The notes under the pieces were generated by a model that worked only from the letters and a program-made list of their open reading frames with translations, was not told the origin of the DNA and did not search any database. A stretch of DNA of 64,000 nt. Source: Intestinibacter bartlettii. GTDB taxonomy: Bacteria > Bacillota > Clostridia > Peptostreptococcales > Peptostreptococcaceae. The position numbers were made by a program, and so were the translations under genes. The stretch is taken from contig NZ_JAHLOQ010000010.1 of assembly GCF_018917435.1 (NCBI RefSeq), positions 1 to 64,000 of the forward strand, given 5' to 3'. Position 1 is the first letter of the stretch. The number at the start of each line of letters is the position of its first letter. Shown piece by piece: positions 1-8,520 of this stretch.

Positions 1-36
1 TTATGTCTGTTTTTGGCATAATACTAGGCATCCTTT

Positions 37-85
37 CTAAAATAGGTTGAAATATAGTTAATATCTATATTATAACCTATTTTAG
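37..85. repeat. Long hairpin at the left edge
   Basis: Bases 37-48 and 74-85 are perfect 12-base inverted repeats, and an inner pair (51-57 with 65-71) extends the stem. The hairpin follows the stop codon of the activase gene in its direction of reading. There is no clean U-run after it on either strand, so it may be a weak terminator, a processing site or a leader structure of the next minus-strand gene beyond the edge. Confidence 0.5.
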
Positions 86-107
86 ATATAATTAATCACA
101 AAGTTAG

Positions 108-806
108 CTAACATAGCCTTTTATTTAAATCAGATTCTAACATTTTTACTAATTCGCCAATTTGGGCTAACCCTCCTGTAAATGCAATATCATCTACTAT
201 TTGGGCTTTATTTAATAGAGATATGCCTTTATTGGATATAGATTTTATTATACCTGCTGCAATTTTTTCTTTAGGAGTATCTCTTGCTAATAAACTTACT
301 ATCTCTGATTCTGCAAATACAGTACACATACTAGATATATTTTCTGGCTCTGCATCTCTTGCAAGTTCATCTATACTAGCTATATCACTATCTAGTTTAT
401 TAGATGTTATCTCCAAGAACTTACCAGTTCCAGCTGCACATTTATCATTCATTAAAAAGCTTTCTACATTTCCACTTTCATTAATATTTATTACCTTTAT
501 GTCTTGTCCACCTATATCTAATATAGTCCTTATATTCTGGTTTAAAAAGAATACACCTTTAGCATGACATGTTATCTCTGTAACTTTCTTATCTATAAAA
601 TCCATGCTAACTCTTCCATATCCTGTTCCAACTACCCTTTTTATCTCAGATTTATCTATATCTTCAATTAGATTTTCATATACTTGTCTTGATGTAGTCT
701 TTGGGCTAGACCCAGTTGGAATTATAATCTTTTTTATTATATTCTTACCATCAAATAATACTCCTTTTGTATATGTAGACCCAGCATCTATGCCAATACT
801 ATACAT
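108..806 (-). CDS. Acyl-CoA dehydratase-type activase (ATP-dependent reductive activator)
   Basis: A 232-aa protein of the BadF/BadG/HgdC (ASKHA) family. These homodimeric [4Fe-4S] ATPases inject a low-potential electron into a partner iron-sulfur protein. The phosphate-binding loop GIDAGSTYTKG is at residues 5-15 and DIGGQD at 97-102. Cys123 in CAAGTG and Cys161 in MCTVFAESE match the two cysteines that hold the cluster at the dimer interface. The start is an ATG with a GGAGG site 7 bases upstream. It lies 17 bases after the stop of the 2-hydroxyacyl-CoA-dehydratase-like gene, so the two are almost certainly one operon. Because no second dehydratase subunit or CoA-transferase is adjacent, the partner is more likely a double-cubane protein (YjiL/YjiM type) than a classical dehydratase. 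Confidence 0.85.
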   Translation of the reverse strand: MYSIGIDAGSTYTKGVLFDGKNIIKKIIIPTGSSPKTTSRQVYENLIEDIDKSEIKRVVGTGYGRVSMDFIDKKVTEITCHAKGVFFLNQNIRTILDIGGQDIKVININESGNVESFLMNDKCAAGTGKFLEITSNKLDSDIASIDELARDAEPENISSMCTVFAESEIVSLLARDTPKEKIAAGIIKSISNKGISLLNKAQIVDDIAFTGGLAQIGELVKMLESDLNKRLC

Positions 807-823
807 ATATTTCCTCCACTATC

Positions 824-1990
824 TTACTTCTTTTCTTCAATCATTTCTATAAATGCTTCAAATCTTGTTCTAAGTTGTTCTGTATCAGTTTGTGAATAAT
901 CGGTTTCAATTGCCATATAATCTACATTTTTTTCTTTTGTAACAAATTCTTTTATTTTATGACTTTCAACATTAAATGGATGACAAGATTGAAGAGCTAC
1001 ATCTATAACCCCATCTATTTTATATTCATCTATTAATTCATCTAAAAGATCTATTCTCTTTTGATTATTCATCATACATGCACACCCTATATTTAAATAT
1101 CTTTTTGCTATAGCTTCATAAACATCTGTATTATTTTCATCTACTAATTCTCGATTGCTTCTTATTGATGAACATAATTCATATGCTACTATAGATGCGC
1201 CACTTTCTTCTAATGTTCCTATTATTTTATTTACACAGCCTCCTATTGGAGATCCTGTTACTAATATTCTAGGGGCATCCTTTTTGACTGGGCATTTACC
1301 TGCTTCATATCTTTTTTTAGTATCATCTATTATTTTTCTAAGAGATGATTTTAACTCATTTCTATCAAATTTAAATTGAGCTTGATAAGATACTTGATAT
1401 AACTCTGATGAAGTTAAAGCAGATGGTTCTAATTTTGCTAAATCATAAAATTCGTTTAAAAGTTTTCTTTCTTCATTTTTATCTTTTATAGCATTTTTTA
1501 TATCTTCTTTTGTTATCGTTACCCCTAATTCTTTTTCTAAAGTCTCTTTTAATAAAATTACTTCATCTTTCCATAAATTAAACTCATTTTTCCCCGTAGC
1601 CCTGTTTGGAAGTTGCATAATATGCATCGGTTTTATTTTTGATAACTCTTCATACATTTTTTTCTTTCCATCACAAGTAGTTTCTCCAACTAACAAATCC
1701 GAAAAATAGAAATATGGACATGTATCTGTTATAACATGTCCATAGCTAGATTTTATTAATGGACATAAATTTCTTGGCAATACTTTTTCTGCATCTTTTA
1801 TAGGTTCTTCACTAACACCGCAAACTCCCACTGGAACAGCACCTGCTGCTAACATTAACTCAATCGGTGTAAAACAGCAAAAAACTCCTACCATCTTTTT
1901 GCCATCATCTTTTATTTTCTTTGCAGCAAGAAAACCATTTCTTCTCGCTTCAGTAAAACTATCAAATTGTTTTGGTAAACTATTATCCAT
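824..1990 (-). CDS. 2-hydroxyacyl-CoA dehydratase family protein, probable double-cubane cluster protein
   Basis: A 388-aa member of the HgdB/BcrC/FldC fold family. It is cysteine-rich: Cys38, 39, 57, 76, 91, 106, 233, 252, 273, 303, 305 and 336. The motif TTCDGKKKMYE (residues 104-114) is the family signature near a cluster ligand. Family members are either dehydratase subunits that work as heterodimers or single-type double-cubane proteins (E. coli YjiM type) that reduce small molecules when activated. Here only one such subunit is encoded, directly before its activase, which favours the double-cubane class; that assignment is inference. The physiological substrate is unknown. The start ATG has GGGGGT upstream. 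The leader also holds a second strong Shine-Dalgarno-like run near 2052-2060 with no open frame after it. Confidence 0.8.
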   Translation of the reverse strand: MDNSLPKQFDSFTEARRNGFLAAKKIKDDGKKMVGVFCCFTPIELMLAAGAVPVGVCGVSEEPIKDAEKVLPRNLCPLIKSSYGHVITDTCPYFYFSDLLVGETTCDGKKKMYEELSKIKPMHIMQLPNRATGKNEFNLWKDEVILLKETLEKELGVTITKEDIKNAIKDKNEERKLLNEFYDLAKLEPSALTSSELYQVSYQAQFKFDRNELKSSLRKIIDDTKKRYEAGKCPVKKDAPRILVTGSPIGGCVNKIIGTLEESGASIVAYELCSSIRSNRELVDENNTDVYEAIAKRYLNIGCACMMNNQKRIDLLDELIDEYKIDGVIDVALQSCHPFNVESHKIKEFVTKEKNVDYMAIETDYSQTDTEQLRTRFEAFIEMIEEKK

Positions 1991-2115
1991 TTTATACCCC
2001 CATTTTTTTTTTATCTATTAAATAAATAACTACTTAAATAGTATCAAACCTCCTCCTTTTTTTCTACAAAATTTGCTATTATAAATTTGTATATCAGTAT
2101 TAATTTATTTTACAT

Positions 2116-2150
2116 AAAAAAAGATGAAATATTAAATTTCATCTTTTTTT
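2116..2150 (-). terminator. Terminator of tcdA
   Basis: AAAAGATGAAAT pairs with ATTTCATCTTTT around a 5-base loop and is followed by a U-run on the minus strand, just past the tcdA stop. Confidence 0.85.
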
Positions 2151-2162
2151 AATCATATTATA

Positions 2163-2870
2163 TTATCTTTCTAATAGTTCTCTTACTACTACAGATGCTA
2201 TTGTAAGTCCACCTACTGAAGGAACAAATGATACACTACCTGGTGTTACTTTTCTTCCATTCATTATTCTTTCTTTTAATTCTCTTGGTTGCTCAGTTGA
2301 ATAAACTACTTTTAATTTTTTAATTCTTCTATCTTTAAGCTCTCTTCTAAGCACTTTTGCAAGTGGACAAGTATGTGTTTTATATATATCAGTAACTACG
2401 ATTTTAGTTGGATCTAATTTATTACCCATACCCATAGAACTTATTATGTTAAGTCCTTTTTCTTTACATGTTTCTATAAGTTTTATTTTTGAAGTAACCA
2501 TATCTATTGCATCTATAACATAATCATAGTCTTCTGTTAATATTTCATCACTAGTTTCAGCATTGTATAATTTTTTAATCGCTTTTATATTTAAATCTGG
2601 ATTTATATCTAAAAGTCTTTCTTTCATAACTTCTACTTTATATCTTCCTACAGTTGAGTGAAGTGCAGGTATTTGTCTATTTATATTTGTTATATCTACA
2701 TCATCAAAGTCAACTATAGTTATGTTTCCAACTCCAGCTCTTACTATAGCTTCACAAGCAAAACTTCCAACTCCACCTACGCCAAATACTATAACATTTG
2801 CATTTTTTAATTTATCTAGTCCGTCTTCTCCAACAATCAGACCTGTTCTCATTTTAAAATCTTTTTTCAT
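2163..2870 (-). CDS. tcdA: tRNA threonylcarbamoyladenosine dehydratase
   Basis: A 235-aa ThiF/E1-like protein of the TcdA (CsdL/YgdL) family. It uses ATP to dehydrate t6A at position 37 of ANN-reading tRNAs to the cyclic form ct6A. The N-terminal nucleotide-binding loop GVGGVGSFACE lies at about residues 30-40, followed by DFDDVDITNINRQ, the arginine-containing motif that contacts ATP. The THTCPLAKVLRRELK stretch and a C-terminal GSVSFVPSVGG are typical of TcdA rather than MoeB. It appears to be monocistronic, with its own terminator. The start ATG has TAGGAG 8 bases upstream. Length matches the family. Confidence 0.9.
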   Translation of the reverse strand: MKKDFKMRTGLIVGEDGLDKLKNANVIVFGVGGVGSFACEAIVRAGVGNITIVDFDDVDITNINRQIPALHSTVGRYKVEVMKERLLDINPDLNIKAIKKLYNAETSDEILTEDYDYVIDAIDMVTSKIKLIETCKEKGLNIISSMGMGNKLDPTKIVVTDIYKTHTCPLAKVLRRELKDRRIKKLKVVYSTEQPRELKERIMNGRKVTPGSVSFVPSVGGLTIASVVVRELLER

Positions 2871-2948
2871 AAACTGTTCTCCTAAAATTTTTTTCTTGCA
2901 CTATTATAATTTAATTTCATTTTTTTTTAAAGCTCTATTCAACAAAAA

Positions 2949-3010
2949 AAGAGATATTGCAAGTCTAATTTCAAAAAAATCTTCTTAAAAGTAAACTTTT
3001 TTACAATATC
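2949..3010 (-). terminator. Possible terminator of the rhodanese gene
   Basis: On the minus strand GATATTG is repeated inverted as CAATATC after a long loop of about 40 bases, and a U-run follows. The stem is short for the loop, so this is only a moderate candidate. Confidence 0.4.
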
Positions 3011-3043
3011 CCCCCTTATTTTGCTACTATGTGTATTGTTATA

Positions 3044-3361
3044 TTAATAATATAATGGATAATTATAGTAATCTAAACCGCCATCTAAGCTATATACTCT
3101 TCTAAATCCATTTACTATCAAAACTTTTCCTACACTTATACTTTGTATCCCATGTTGACAATATAAAAGGACATTCCCATTTGTATAACCTTGAATTTGA
3201 TTTATTCTATCGACTATTTGATTAGTAGGTATATTAATAGCATTTGGTAGGTGTCCTTGTGAATATTCATAATAATCTCTCAAATCTATAATTAAACTAA
3301 ATCTATTACTATCTAGCATTCTTTTAGTTTGGTTTGCTGTTATTGAATTTACTGCCGCCAT
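3044..3361 (-). CDS. Single-domain rhodanese-like protein
   Basis: A 105-aa rhodanese domain, which normally carries persulfide sulfur on one cysteine. The catalytic loop is YCQHGIQS with Cys68, preceded by the usual DLRDYYEYSQGHLPNA element that opens the domain. The protein has no signal peptide or fused domain, so it should be a soluble sulfurtransferase or sulfur carrier. A GTG two codons upstream is in frame, but AAGGGG is 5 bases before the ATG at 3361, so I start there. It stands alone, and nothing adjacent names its sulfur acceptor; tcdA downstream acts on tRNA but is separated by 173 bases and a possible terminator. Confidence 0.8.
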   Translation of the reverse strand: MAAVNSITANQTKRMLDSNRFSLIIDLRDYYEYSQGHLPNAINIPTNQIVDRINQIQGYTNGNVLLYCQHGIQSISVGKVLIVNGFRRVYSLDGGLDYYNYPLYY

Positions 3362-3617
3362 AAACACCCCTTCTTTCTTTTTTATTAAAATAAGACTTAA
3401 TACTTTGGTTCATATTTAAATCTTATTTCTAAAAAGATTATAATTTTATAACAAAAATTTTGAGTTATAAATCTTTTATTTTATAATATTCTATATTACG
3501 ATAAATTGTTACAATTAACTACTTTTTATAACTTTATTCTTCGTTATAAAATTTTTACATTAAAAGGGTACCTTAAAGCTTTTCTTATCTATAACTAAAT
3601 ACAATAATTCTGCTTAA

Positions 3618-4292
3618 TTATATATTTGGTATTTGCCAGTCAATAGGTTCTTTACCTAAACTTTGTAATATTTCATTTATCTTTGAAAAATGCTTACATC
3701 CAAAGAATCCTCTATATGCAGAAAGTGGACTTGGATGAGCTGATTCTAATACATAATGCTTACTTGTATCGATCAATGATTTTTTACGTCTAGCATTTCC
3801 TCCCCAAAGTACAAATATAACTGGATCTTCTCTTGTATTTAATAATTTTATAATATTGTCAGTGAATATTTCCCATCCAATATTTTGATGAGAGTTTGCC
3901 TCATGTGCTCTAACAGTCAATGCTGTATTTAATAATAAAACACCTTGGTCTGCCCATGGTATTAAATACCCATTGTTCGGTATGTAGCAACCTAAATCTT
4001 CATGTAATTCTTTATATATATTTAAAAGTGACGGTGGTATTTTCACTCCTTTTTGAACTGAAAATGCCAATCCATGCGCTTGATTTTCTCCATGATATGG
4101 ATCCTGACCTAAGATTAAAACTTTAGTATCTTTAAAAGAAGTGTGTTTTAATGCTTCGAATATATTGTACATATTTGGATATATAACTCTATTAGAATAT
4201 TCTTGTTTTAAGAACTCTCTAAGATTTTGGTAATATTCTTTTTGGAATTCATCTTTTAATAATTCGTCCCAATCGTTGTTTAATTTGACCAT
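3618..4292 (-). CDS. ung: Uracil-DNA glycosylase (family 1)
   Basis: A 224-aa UDG that removes uracil from DNA to start base excision repair. The water-activating loop GQDPYHG is at residues 62-68 with catalytic Asp64. The uracil-binding [10 protein letters not shown] and the DNA-intercalation loop [14 protein letters not shown] are both intact. Length is standard. The start ATG has AGGAG 8 bases upstream. It is transcribed divergently from apbE, and the intergenic space contains a long dyad that seems to carry both promoters. Confidence 0.95.
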   Translation of the reverse strand: MVKLNNDWDELLKDEFQKEYYQNLREFLKQEYSNRVIYPNMYNIFEALKHTSFKDTKVLILGQDPYHGENQAHGLAFSVQKGVKIPPSLLNIYKELHEDLGCYIPNNGYLIPWADQGVLLLNTALTVRAHEANSHQNIGWEIFTDNIIKLLNTREDPVIFVLWGGNARRKKSLIDTSKHYVLESAHPSPLSAYRGFFGCKHFSKINEILQSLGKEPIDWQIPNI

Positions 4293-4312
4293 TATAAAAA
4301 CTCCTCTTCATA

Positions 4313-4354
4313 TTTTGTTATTATGTTATAATTAAATATAACACAATAACAAAA
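4313..4354. promoter_or_regulatory. 42-bp dyad with back-to-back extended -10 promoters (ung / apbE)
   Basis: Arms 4313-4330 and 4337-4354 are 18 bases each with one mismatch around a 6-base centre. The plus-strand arm ends in TGTTATAAT (4325-4332 region), an extended -10 for apbE. The minus-strand arm contains TGTTATATT, an extended -10 for ung. The two promoters therefore occupy the two arms of one palindrome. Whether a regulator binds here is unknown. Confidence 0.55.
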
Positions 4355-4372
4355 TTATTTGAAGGAGGCATT

Positions 4373-5419
4373 ATGAATAAGAAAAAATCTACCTTTTTAA
4401 TAATAGCACTTATCGCTATTTGTTTTTTTATCTACATATTTAGAGGCAACTTTAATAAAGGTGATTATAGTCAGACTTACTATGACTTAAATACAGTAAG
4501 TGAAATTACATTGCACAATGTTAAAGAATCAGATTCAGAAAAAATATTAAAAGAATGCGGAGATATACTACTTAATATAGATAATACTATGTCTAAAACA
4601 AGAAACAATAGTGATGTATCTAAAATAAATGAAAACGCAGGAGAAGAATACGTCAAAATTTCTAATGATACATTTGAAGTAATCAAAAAAGCAATATCTT
4701 TTTCAGATATATCAAATGGAGTTTTTGATATATCTATAGGTCCTGTTGTAGATTTATGGGGAATAGGTACAGATAACGCTAGAGTCCCTAATAAAGATGA
4801 AATAACAGAAAAATTATCTCTTGTAAACTATAAGGATATATCCATTAATGAAAAAACTAAATCTATAAAATTAAATAAAAAAGGTATGGAAATAGATTTA
4901 GGAGGAATAGCTAAAGGTTATGCAGCAGATAAAATTGTTGAATATTTAAAATCACAAAATATAGATAGTGCAATAATAAATCTTGGCGGCAATGTTTTTA
5001 TACTAGGTGAAAAAGCTAAAGATATACCTTTTAAAGTTGGTATACAAGACCCAACGAGTGAGGGAGGCACTTCGATAGGAAATATCGCTGTTTCAAATAA
5101 GTCTGTAGTAACTTCAGGAATATACGAAAGATATTTAGAAAAAGATGGGACCATTTATCATCATATGATAGATCCATCAACAGGTTATCCATTTGAAAAT
5201 AACTTAAGTAGTGTTACTATTATCTCATCATCTTCTATTGTTGGTGATGGTTTATCTACAACTACTTTTGGTCTTGGGCTAGAAAAGGGAATGGAATTAA
5301 TAGAAAGTTTAAATAATACAGATGCTATATTTATAACTAAAGATAAAAAAGTATATACTACTTCAAACTTAAAAGGTAAATTAAATTTAAAAAACGAATC
5401 TTTTAAATTAATGAATTAA
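4373..5419 (+). CDS. apbE: FAD:protein FMN transferase (ApbE)
   Basis: A 348-aa ApbE-family enzyme that attaches FMN through a phosphoester bond to Ser/Thr of target flavoproteins such as RnfG/RnfD or NqrB/C. Residues 8-26 form one N-terminal membrane segment with no lipobox cysteine, so the enzyme should face outward as a membrane-anchored protein. Conserved elements are EIDLGGIAKGYAAD, NLGGNV and HHMIDPSTGYP near the C-terminus. The start ATG follows GAAGGAGG. No Rnf or Nqr genes are in this window, so the client flavoproteins must be elsewhere. It is monocistronic and ends at a bidirectional terminator. Confidence 0.93.
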   Translation: MNKKKSTFLIIALIAICFFIYIFRGNFNKGDYSQTYYDLNTVSEITLHNVKESDSEKILKECGDILLNIDNTMSKTRNNSDVSKINENAGEEYVKISNDTFEVIKKAISFSDISNGVFDISIGPVVDLWGIGTDNARVPNKDEITEKLSLVNYKDISINEKTKSIKLNKKGMEIDLGGIAKGYAADKIVEYLKSQNIDSAIINLGGNVFILGEKAKDIPFKVGIQDPTSEGGTSIGNIAVSNKSVVTSGIYERYLEKDGTIYHHMIDPSTGYPFENNLSSVTIISSSSIVGDGLSTTTFGLGLEKGMELIESLNNTDAIFITKDKKVYTTSNLKGKLNLKNESFKLMN

Positions 5420-5436
5420 TTATAAATTTACAAATA

Positions 5437-5482
5437 AAAAGACAACTGTAAAATAGAAAAATCTATTTATCAGTTGTCTTTT
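5437..5482. terminator. Bidirectional terminator between apbE and the importer operon
   Basis: AAAAGACAACTG (5437-5448) pairs with CAGTTGTCTTTT (5471-5482), with an inner stem, and U-runs lie on both strands. It serves two convergent genes. Confidence 0.9.
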
Positions 5483-5512
5483 ATTTAATAAAAGCTTATT
5501 TTATGATATATA

Positions 5513-6271
5513 TTATCTGCTATATAAGATATGCATATCACCTTTTGAATCATATACGATTTCAACATCTATATCATAAATTTCTTTAATAAACTCTTTA
5601 GTTAAAACCTCTTGTGGTGTTCCTGTACCTACAATTTGTCCATTTTTCATTACAAATAACCTATCACAATACATTGCTGCAATATTCAAGTCATGTATTG
5701 CAGATATTATAGTTAAGTTTAAACTTTTTACTATATTTAAAAGTGATAATTGATACTTTATATCTAAATGATTTGTTGGTTCATCTAGTATTAAACATGG
5801 TGTTTGTTGTGCTAAAGCCCTAGCTAAAATTACTCTCTGTTGTTCACCACCTGATAAAGTTGAAAAACTTCTATCTTTAAAGCCTAACATTCCAACCTTT
5901 TCTAATGATTCATCTACTATTTCATAATCTTTACTATTATCCGGTTCTAAAGTTTTTTTATGTGGAGAACGTCCCATAAGTACTACTTCTCCAACAGAAA
6001 AATCAAAATTATAATAATTATGTTGAGCAACTACAGCTAATTTCTTAGCAGATTCTTTTACACTCATTTTAGATATATCTTCTCTTCCTAACATTACACA
6101 TCCATCAGTAGGTTTTAATGTTCTATATATACATTTTAATAAAGTCGACTTTCCACTACCATTTGGACCTATAATCCCTATAAATTCTCTATTTTTAGAA
6201 TCTATAGAAACTCCTTTTAATATTTCATTATTTCCTATTTCCATTTTTATATCTGTAGCACATATATTCAT
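5513..6271 (-). CDS. ABC transporter ATP-binding protein (FecE/FhuC/BtuD family)
   Basis: A 252-aa cytoplasmic ATPase of a type II importer. Walker A GPNGSGKST is at about residues 35-43, the signature is LSGGEQQR, and Walker B is CLILDEPTNHLD followed by the switch histidine in AIHDLN. It overlaps the permease stop (TAATG), has GGAGGAG upstream and is the last gene of the operon. The C-terminal sequence does not reveal the cargo. This family imports ferric siderophores, haem or cobamides. Confidence 0.93.
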   Translation of the reverse strand: MNICATDIKMEIGNNEILKGVSIDSKNREFIGIIGPNGSGKSTLLKCIYRTLKPTDGCVMLGREDISKMSVKESAKKLAVVAQHNYYNFDFSVGEVVLMGRSPHKKTLEPDNSKDYEIVDESLEKVGMLGFKDRSFSTLSGGEQQRVILARALAQQTPCLILDEPTNHLDIKYQLSLLNIVKSLNLTIISAIHDLNIAAMYCDRLFVMKNGQIVGTGTPQEVLTKEFIKEIYDIDVEIVYDSKGDMHILYSR

Positions 6272-7338
6272 TACTCAACTCCTCCAAATCCATAAGATTT
6301 CTTAACCATTAAATATATAAATACTGGTGCTCCTACCATTGATATTAAAATACCAATTGGCATTTCTGAATTAGGTATTATTATTCTAGATAAGGCATCT
6401 GCAAAGATCATAAATATAGACCCTACTAATGCTGAAATTGGTATCAATTTTTTATGATCAGTACCAAATATCATTCTAACTGCATGAGGTATTATAAGTC
6501 CAACAAAACCGATTACACCTGCACAATAAACAGAAAGACCTATCATTATTGAAGTGATTATTAAATATATATGTCTTGGCTTATGTAAATCTGTACCTAA
6601 TGTAATAGATACGTCATCACCTAAAAGCATTAAATTTAATACCCTATATCTACTCCAGAAAAATAAACAAGCTATTATAACCACAGGAAGTATTATAATG
6701 TTAGTTTCCCATTTAGCTCCAGCTAAACTACCTAAAAGCCAATAAGTTACACTTTGCATTCCTGTTTTATCATTAGCTATATAAATTATAAAATTTGAAA
6801 ATGATGAACAAACGGCACTCAACGCCATTCCTGCTAAAATTAATTTTGAAGAAGTTGCACTACCTTTTATATTAGCTAAAAGTAAAACCCCAAATGAAAC
6901 TAATAAAGCTCCTATAAATGCCATAACTCCGACAAAATTGCCTCCTAGCACTGCCCCAAATCCAAGCATTATAGCAAATGTTGCGCCAAGTGATGCCCCT
7001 GATGATATCCCCAGAATATATGGGTCTGCCAATGGGTTTTTAACTATAGCTTGCATAACAACACCACTAATAGTTAAGCCCATGCCTATTGCTATTGCTA
7101 AAACTACACGAGGGAATCTAATTACCCATACTACATCGTGTATAGGTCCGCTTGCATATTCACTATATGCTTTTATACCTAAAAGTTTGTATCCTAAAAC
7201 TTTGTAAACTTCTGACACTGAGATTTTTGCACTCCCAAGTGTAACAGATATCATAATTGATCCGACAAGTATTACTAATAACGTTAAAACTACACCTATA
7301 TACATAGGTGTAGACTCTTTTATTGATTTCTTATTCAT
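6271..7338 (-). CDS. FecCD-family ABC importer permease
   Basis: A 355-aa polytopic permease with about ten membrane helices. It contains the family motif GLTISGVVMQAIVKNPLADP, GISSGASLGA and the cytoplasmic coupling region GFVGLIIPHAVRM. It begins one base after the stop of the binding-protein gene with no strong ribosome site of its own, suggesting translational coupling. It would form the homodimeric channel for the ATPase encoded next. Confidence 0.93.
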   Translation of the reverse strand: MNKKSIKESTPMYIGVVLTLLVILVGSIMISVTLGSAKISVSEVYKVLGYKLLGIKAYSEYASGPIHDVVWVIRFPRVVLAIAIGMGLTISGVVMQAIVKNPLADPYILGISSGASLGATFAIMLGFGAVLGGNFVGVMAFIGALLVSFGVLLLANIKGSATSSKLILAGMALSAVCSSFSNFIIYIANDKTGMQSVTYWLLGSLAGAKWETNIIILPVVIIACLFFWSRYRVLNLMLLGDDVSITLGTDLHKPRHIYLIITSIMIGLSVYCAGVIGFVGLIIPHAVRMIFGTDHKKLIPISALVGSIFMIFADALSRIIIPNSEMPIGILISMVGAPVFIYLMVKKSYGFGGVE

Positions 7339-7339
7339 A

Positions 7340-8368
7340 TTATTTGTTTAAATCAGGATATAAACCTGCTGATATAGTTTCTATACCATTTATTGTACGA
7401 ACGCCTGAAGCATACATATCTCCAAGCATTATTGGTACTACCCTTTTCTTCTTAACTGCATCTAAACTACTAAATGCTTTATCTTCTAATAATTTATTTA
7501 AAGCGTCTTGTTTTACTTGTTCTGGATCATCACCTGAATATGGCATATATACTACATATATTACATCTGGATTTAAAGATACTATATCTTCTTTTCCTAA
7601 TTTGCTTTGGTCTTTTGCAACTAAGTTTCCGCCTAGAGATGTAATCATATCTCCACCTAAACTATTTGCTCCATAGTTGCTTATATCGTCCCCTAAAAAT
7701 TCTACCATTAATACGTTTTGTTTTTCTTGACCTTTTGCTGCTTTTAATGCTTCATCTATTTTTGATTGCATGTTATCTACTATTTTTTGAGCTTTATCTT
7801 CTACATTAAATATTTTTCCTATATTTAATATATCAGTCATCTCATTTTGTATAGTTCTTTTTTCGCCTTCTTTTCTTCTTGTATTAGTATTTATGTAAGT
7901 ATTGCATCCTTTATCAATCCATGTATTTACATCACCTAATTTATCCTCTGCAAATATTGAACCCCAACTAAGTATCATATCTGGATTTAATGCTGTTACT
8001 GTTTCTTTAGATGGCGTAAATTCAGTTAAATACTCAACATTTTTAAATGCTTTTTTGTACTTGTCATCTAACTCATTATCAAGTCCAGCCGCAGCCACTA
8101 GTCTATCCTCTAAACCTAATTCTAACATAGTTTCTATAGACCCTTGATATACTGCAAGAACCTTTTCTGGCGTTTTTTCATAAGTTGTTTTAACTTCATC
8201 TCCTGCATAGTTATATGTTGTTATCTCAACAGGATAACCTGCTACTTCCTCTTTAACAGAAGTGGTCGTATCACTATTTGAGTTGCTTTTTGAATTGCAA
8301 CCAACCATAGCTATACACATTGCTGCTACAAATGTTGTTGTAATTATTTTCTTTAATTTTTTGTTCAT
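7340..8368 (-). CDS. ABC substrate-binding lipoprotein (FepB/BtuF class)
   Basis: A 342-aa secreted lipoprotein. The signal peptide ends in the lipobox MVGC, with Cys at about residue 24, so the mature protein is tethered outside the membrane. It has the two-lobed helical-backbone layout of the siderophore, haem and cobamide binding family: PEKVLAVYQGSIETMLELG in the first lobe, and DMILSWGS and NPDVIYVVY-type segments. It is first in the importer operon. A promoter with an overlapping Fur-like sequence lies upstream, which points to iron or haem as cargo, but this is inference. Confidence 0.9.
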   Translation of the reverse strand: MNKKLKKIITTTFVAAMCIAMVGCNSKSNSNSDTTTSVKEEVAGYPVEITTYNYAGDEVKTTYEKTPEKVLAVYQGSIETMLELGLEDRLVAAAGLDNELDDKYKKAFKNVEYLTEFTPSKETVTALNPDMILSWGSIFAEDKLGDVNTWIDKGCNTYINTNTRRKEGEKRTIQNEMTDILNIGKIFNVEDKAQKIVDNMQSKIDEALKAAKGQEKQNVLMVEFLGDDISNYGANSLGGDMITSLGGNLVAKDQSKLGKEDIVSLNPDVIYVVYMPYSGDDPEQVKQDALNKLLEDKAFSSLDAVKKKRVVPIMLGDMYASGVRTINGIETISAGLYPDLNK

Positions 8369-8397
8369 AAATTTCCCCTTATATTTTTATTTTAATT

Positions 8398-8434
8398 TTA
8401 GATATATTATCATTTTTAACGCAATATAATCCAA
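8398..8434 (-). promoter_or_regulatory. Promoter of the importer operon with Fur-box-like overlap
   Basis: Reading the minus strand, TTGGAT (8429-8434), a 17-base spacer and GATAAT (8406-8411) form a sigma-A-like promoter. The -10 sits inside AATGATAATATATCTAA (8398-8414). Its left half matches the TGATAAT half-site of Fur boxes and its right half is imperfect. Confidence 0.45.
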
Positions 8435-8520
8435 AATTTTCTCTTACAATTGTAGCATGGCATATCTTTTTTTAATATATTTTTTTATATTATTATATAT
8501 TCTATTTTGTTATTACTAGT

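Noticed and set aside
1-31. Possible start of a further minus-strand gene at the left edge (MPKTDI... or MPSIMPKTDI...)
   Set aside because: Only 6-10 codons are in the window, the ribosome site is badly spaced for either ATG, and no protein family can be recognised.
223-567. Open frames of 60-160 codons on the opposite strand inside real genes (for example 223-567 and 26557-27057)
   Set aside because: They lie antisense to well-recognised genes, lack ribosome sites and have composition typical of antisense shadows.
2020-2065. Strong Shine-Dalgarno run in the leader of the double-cubane gene, with a possible 5-codon leader peptide
   Set aside because: The only start codon after it is a TTG 1-2 bases away, too close for initiation, so no leader peptide is supported.
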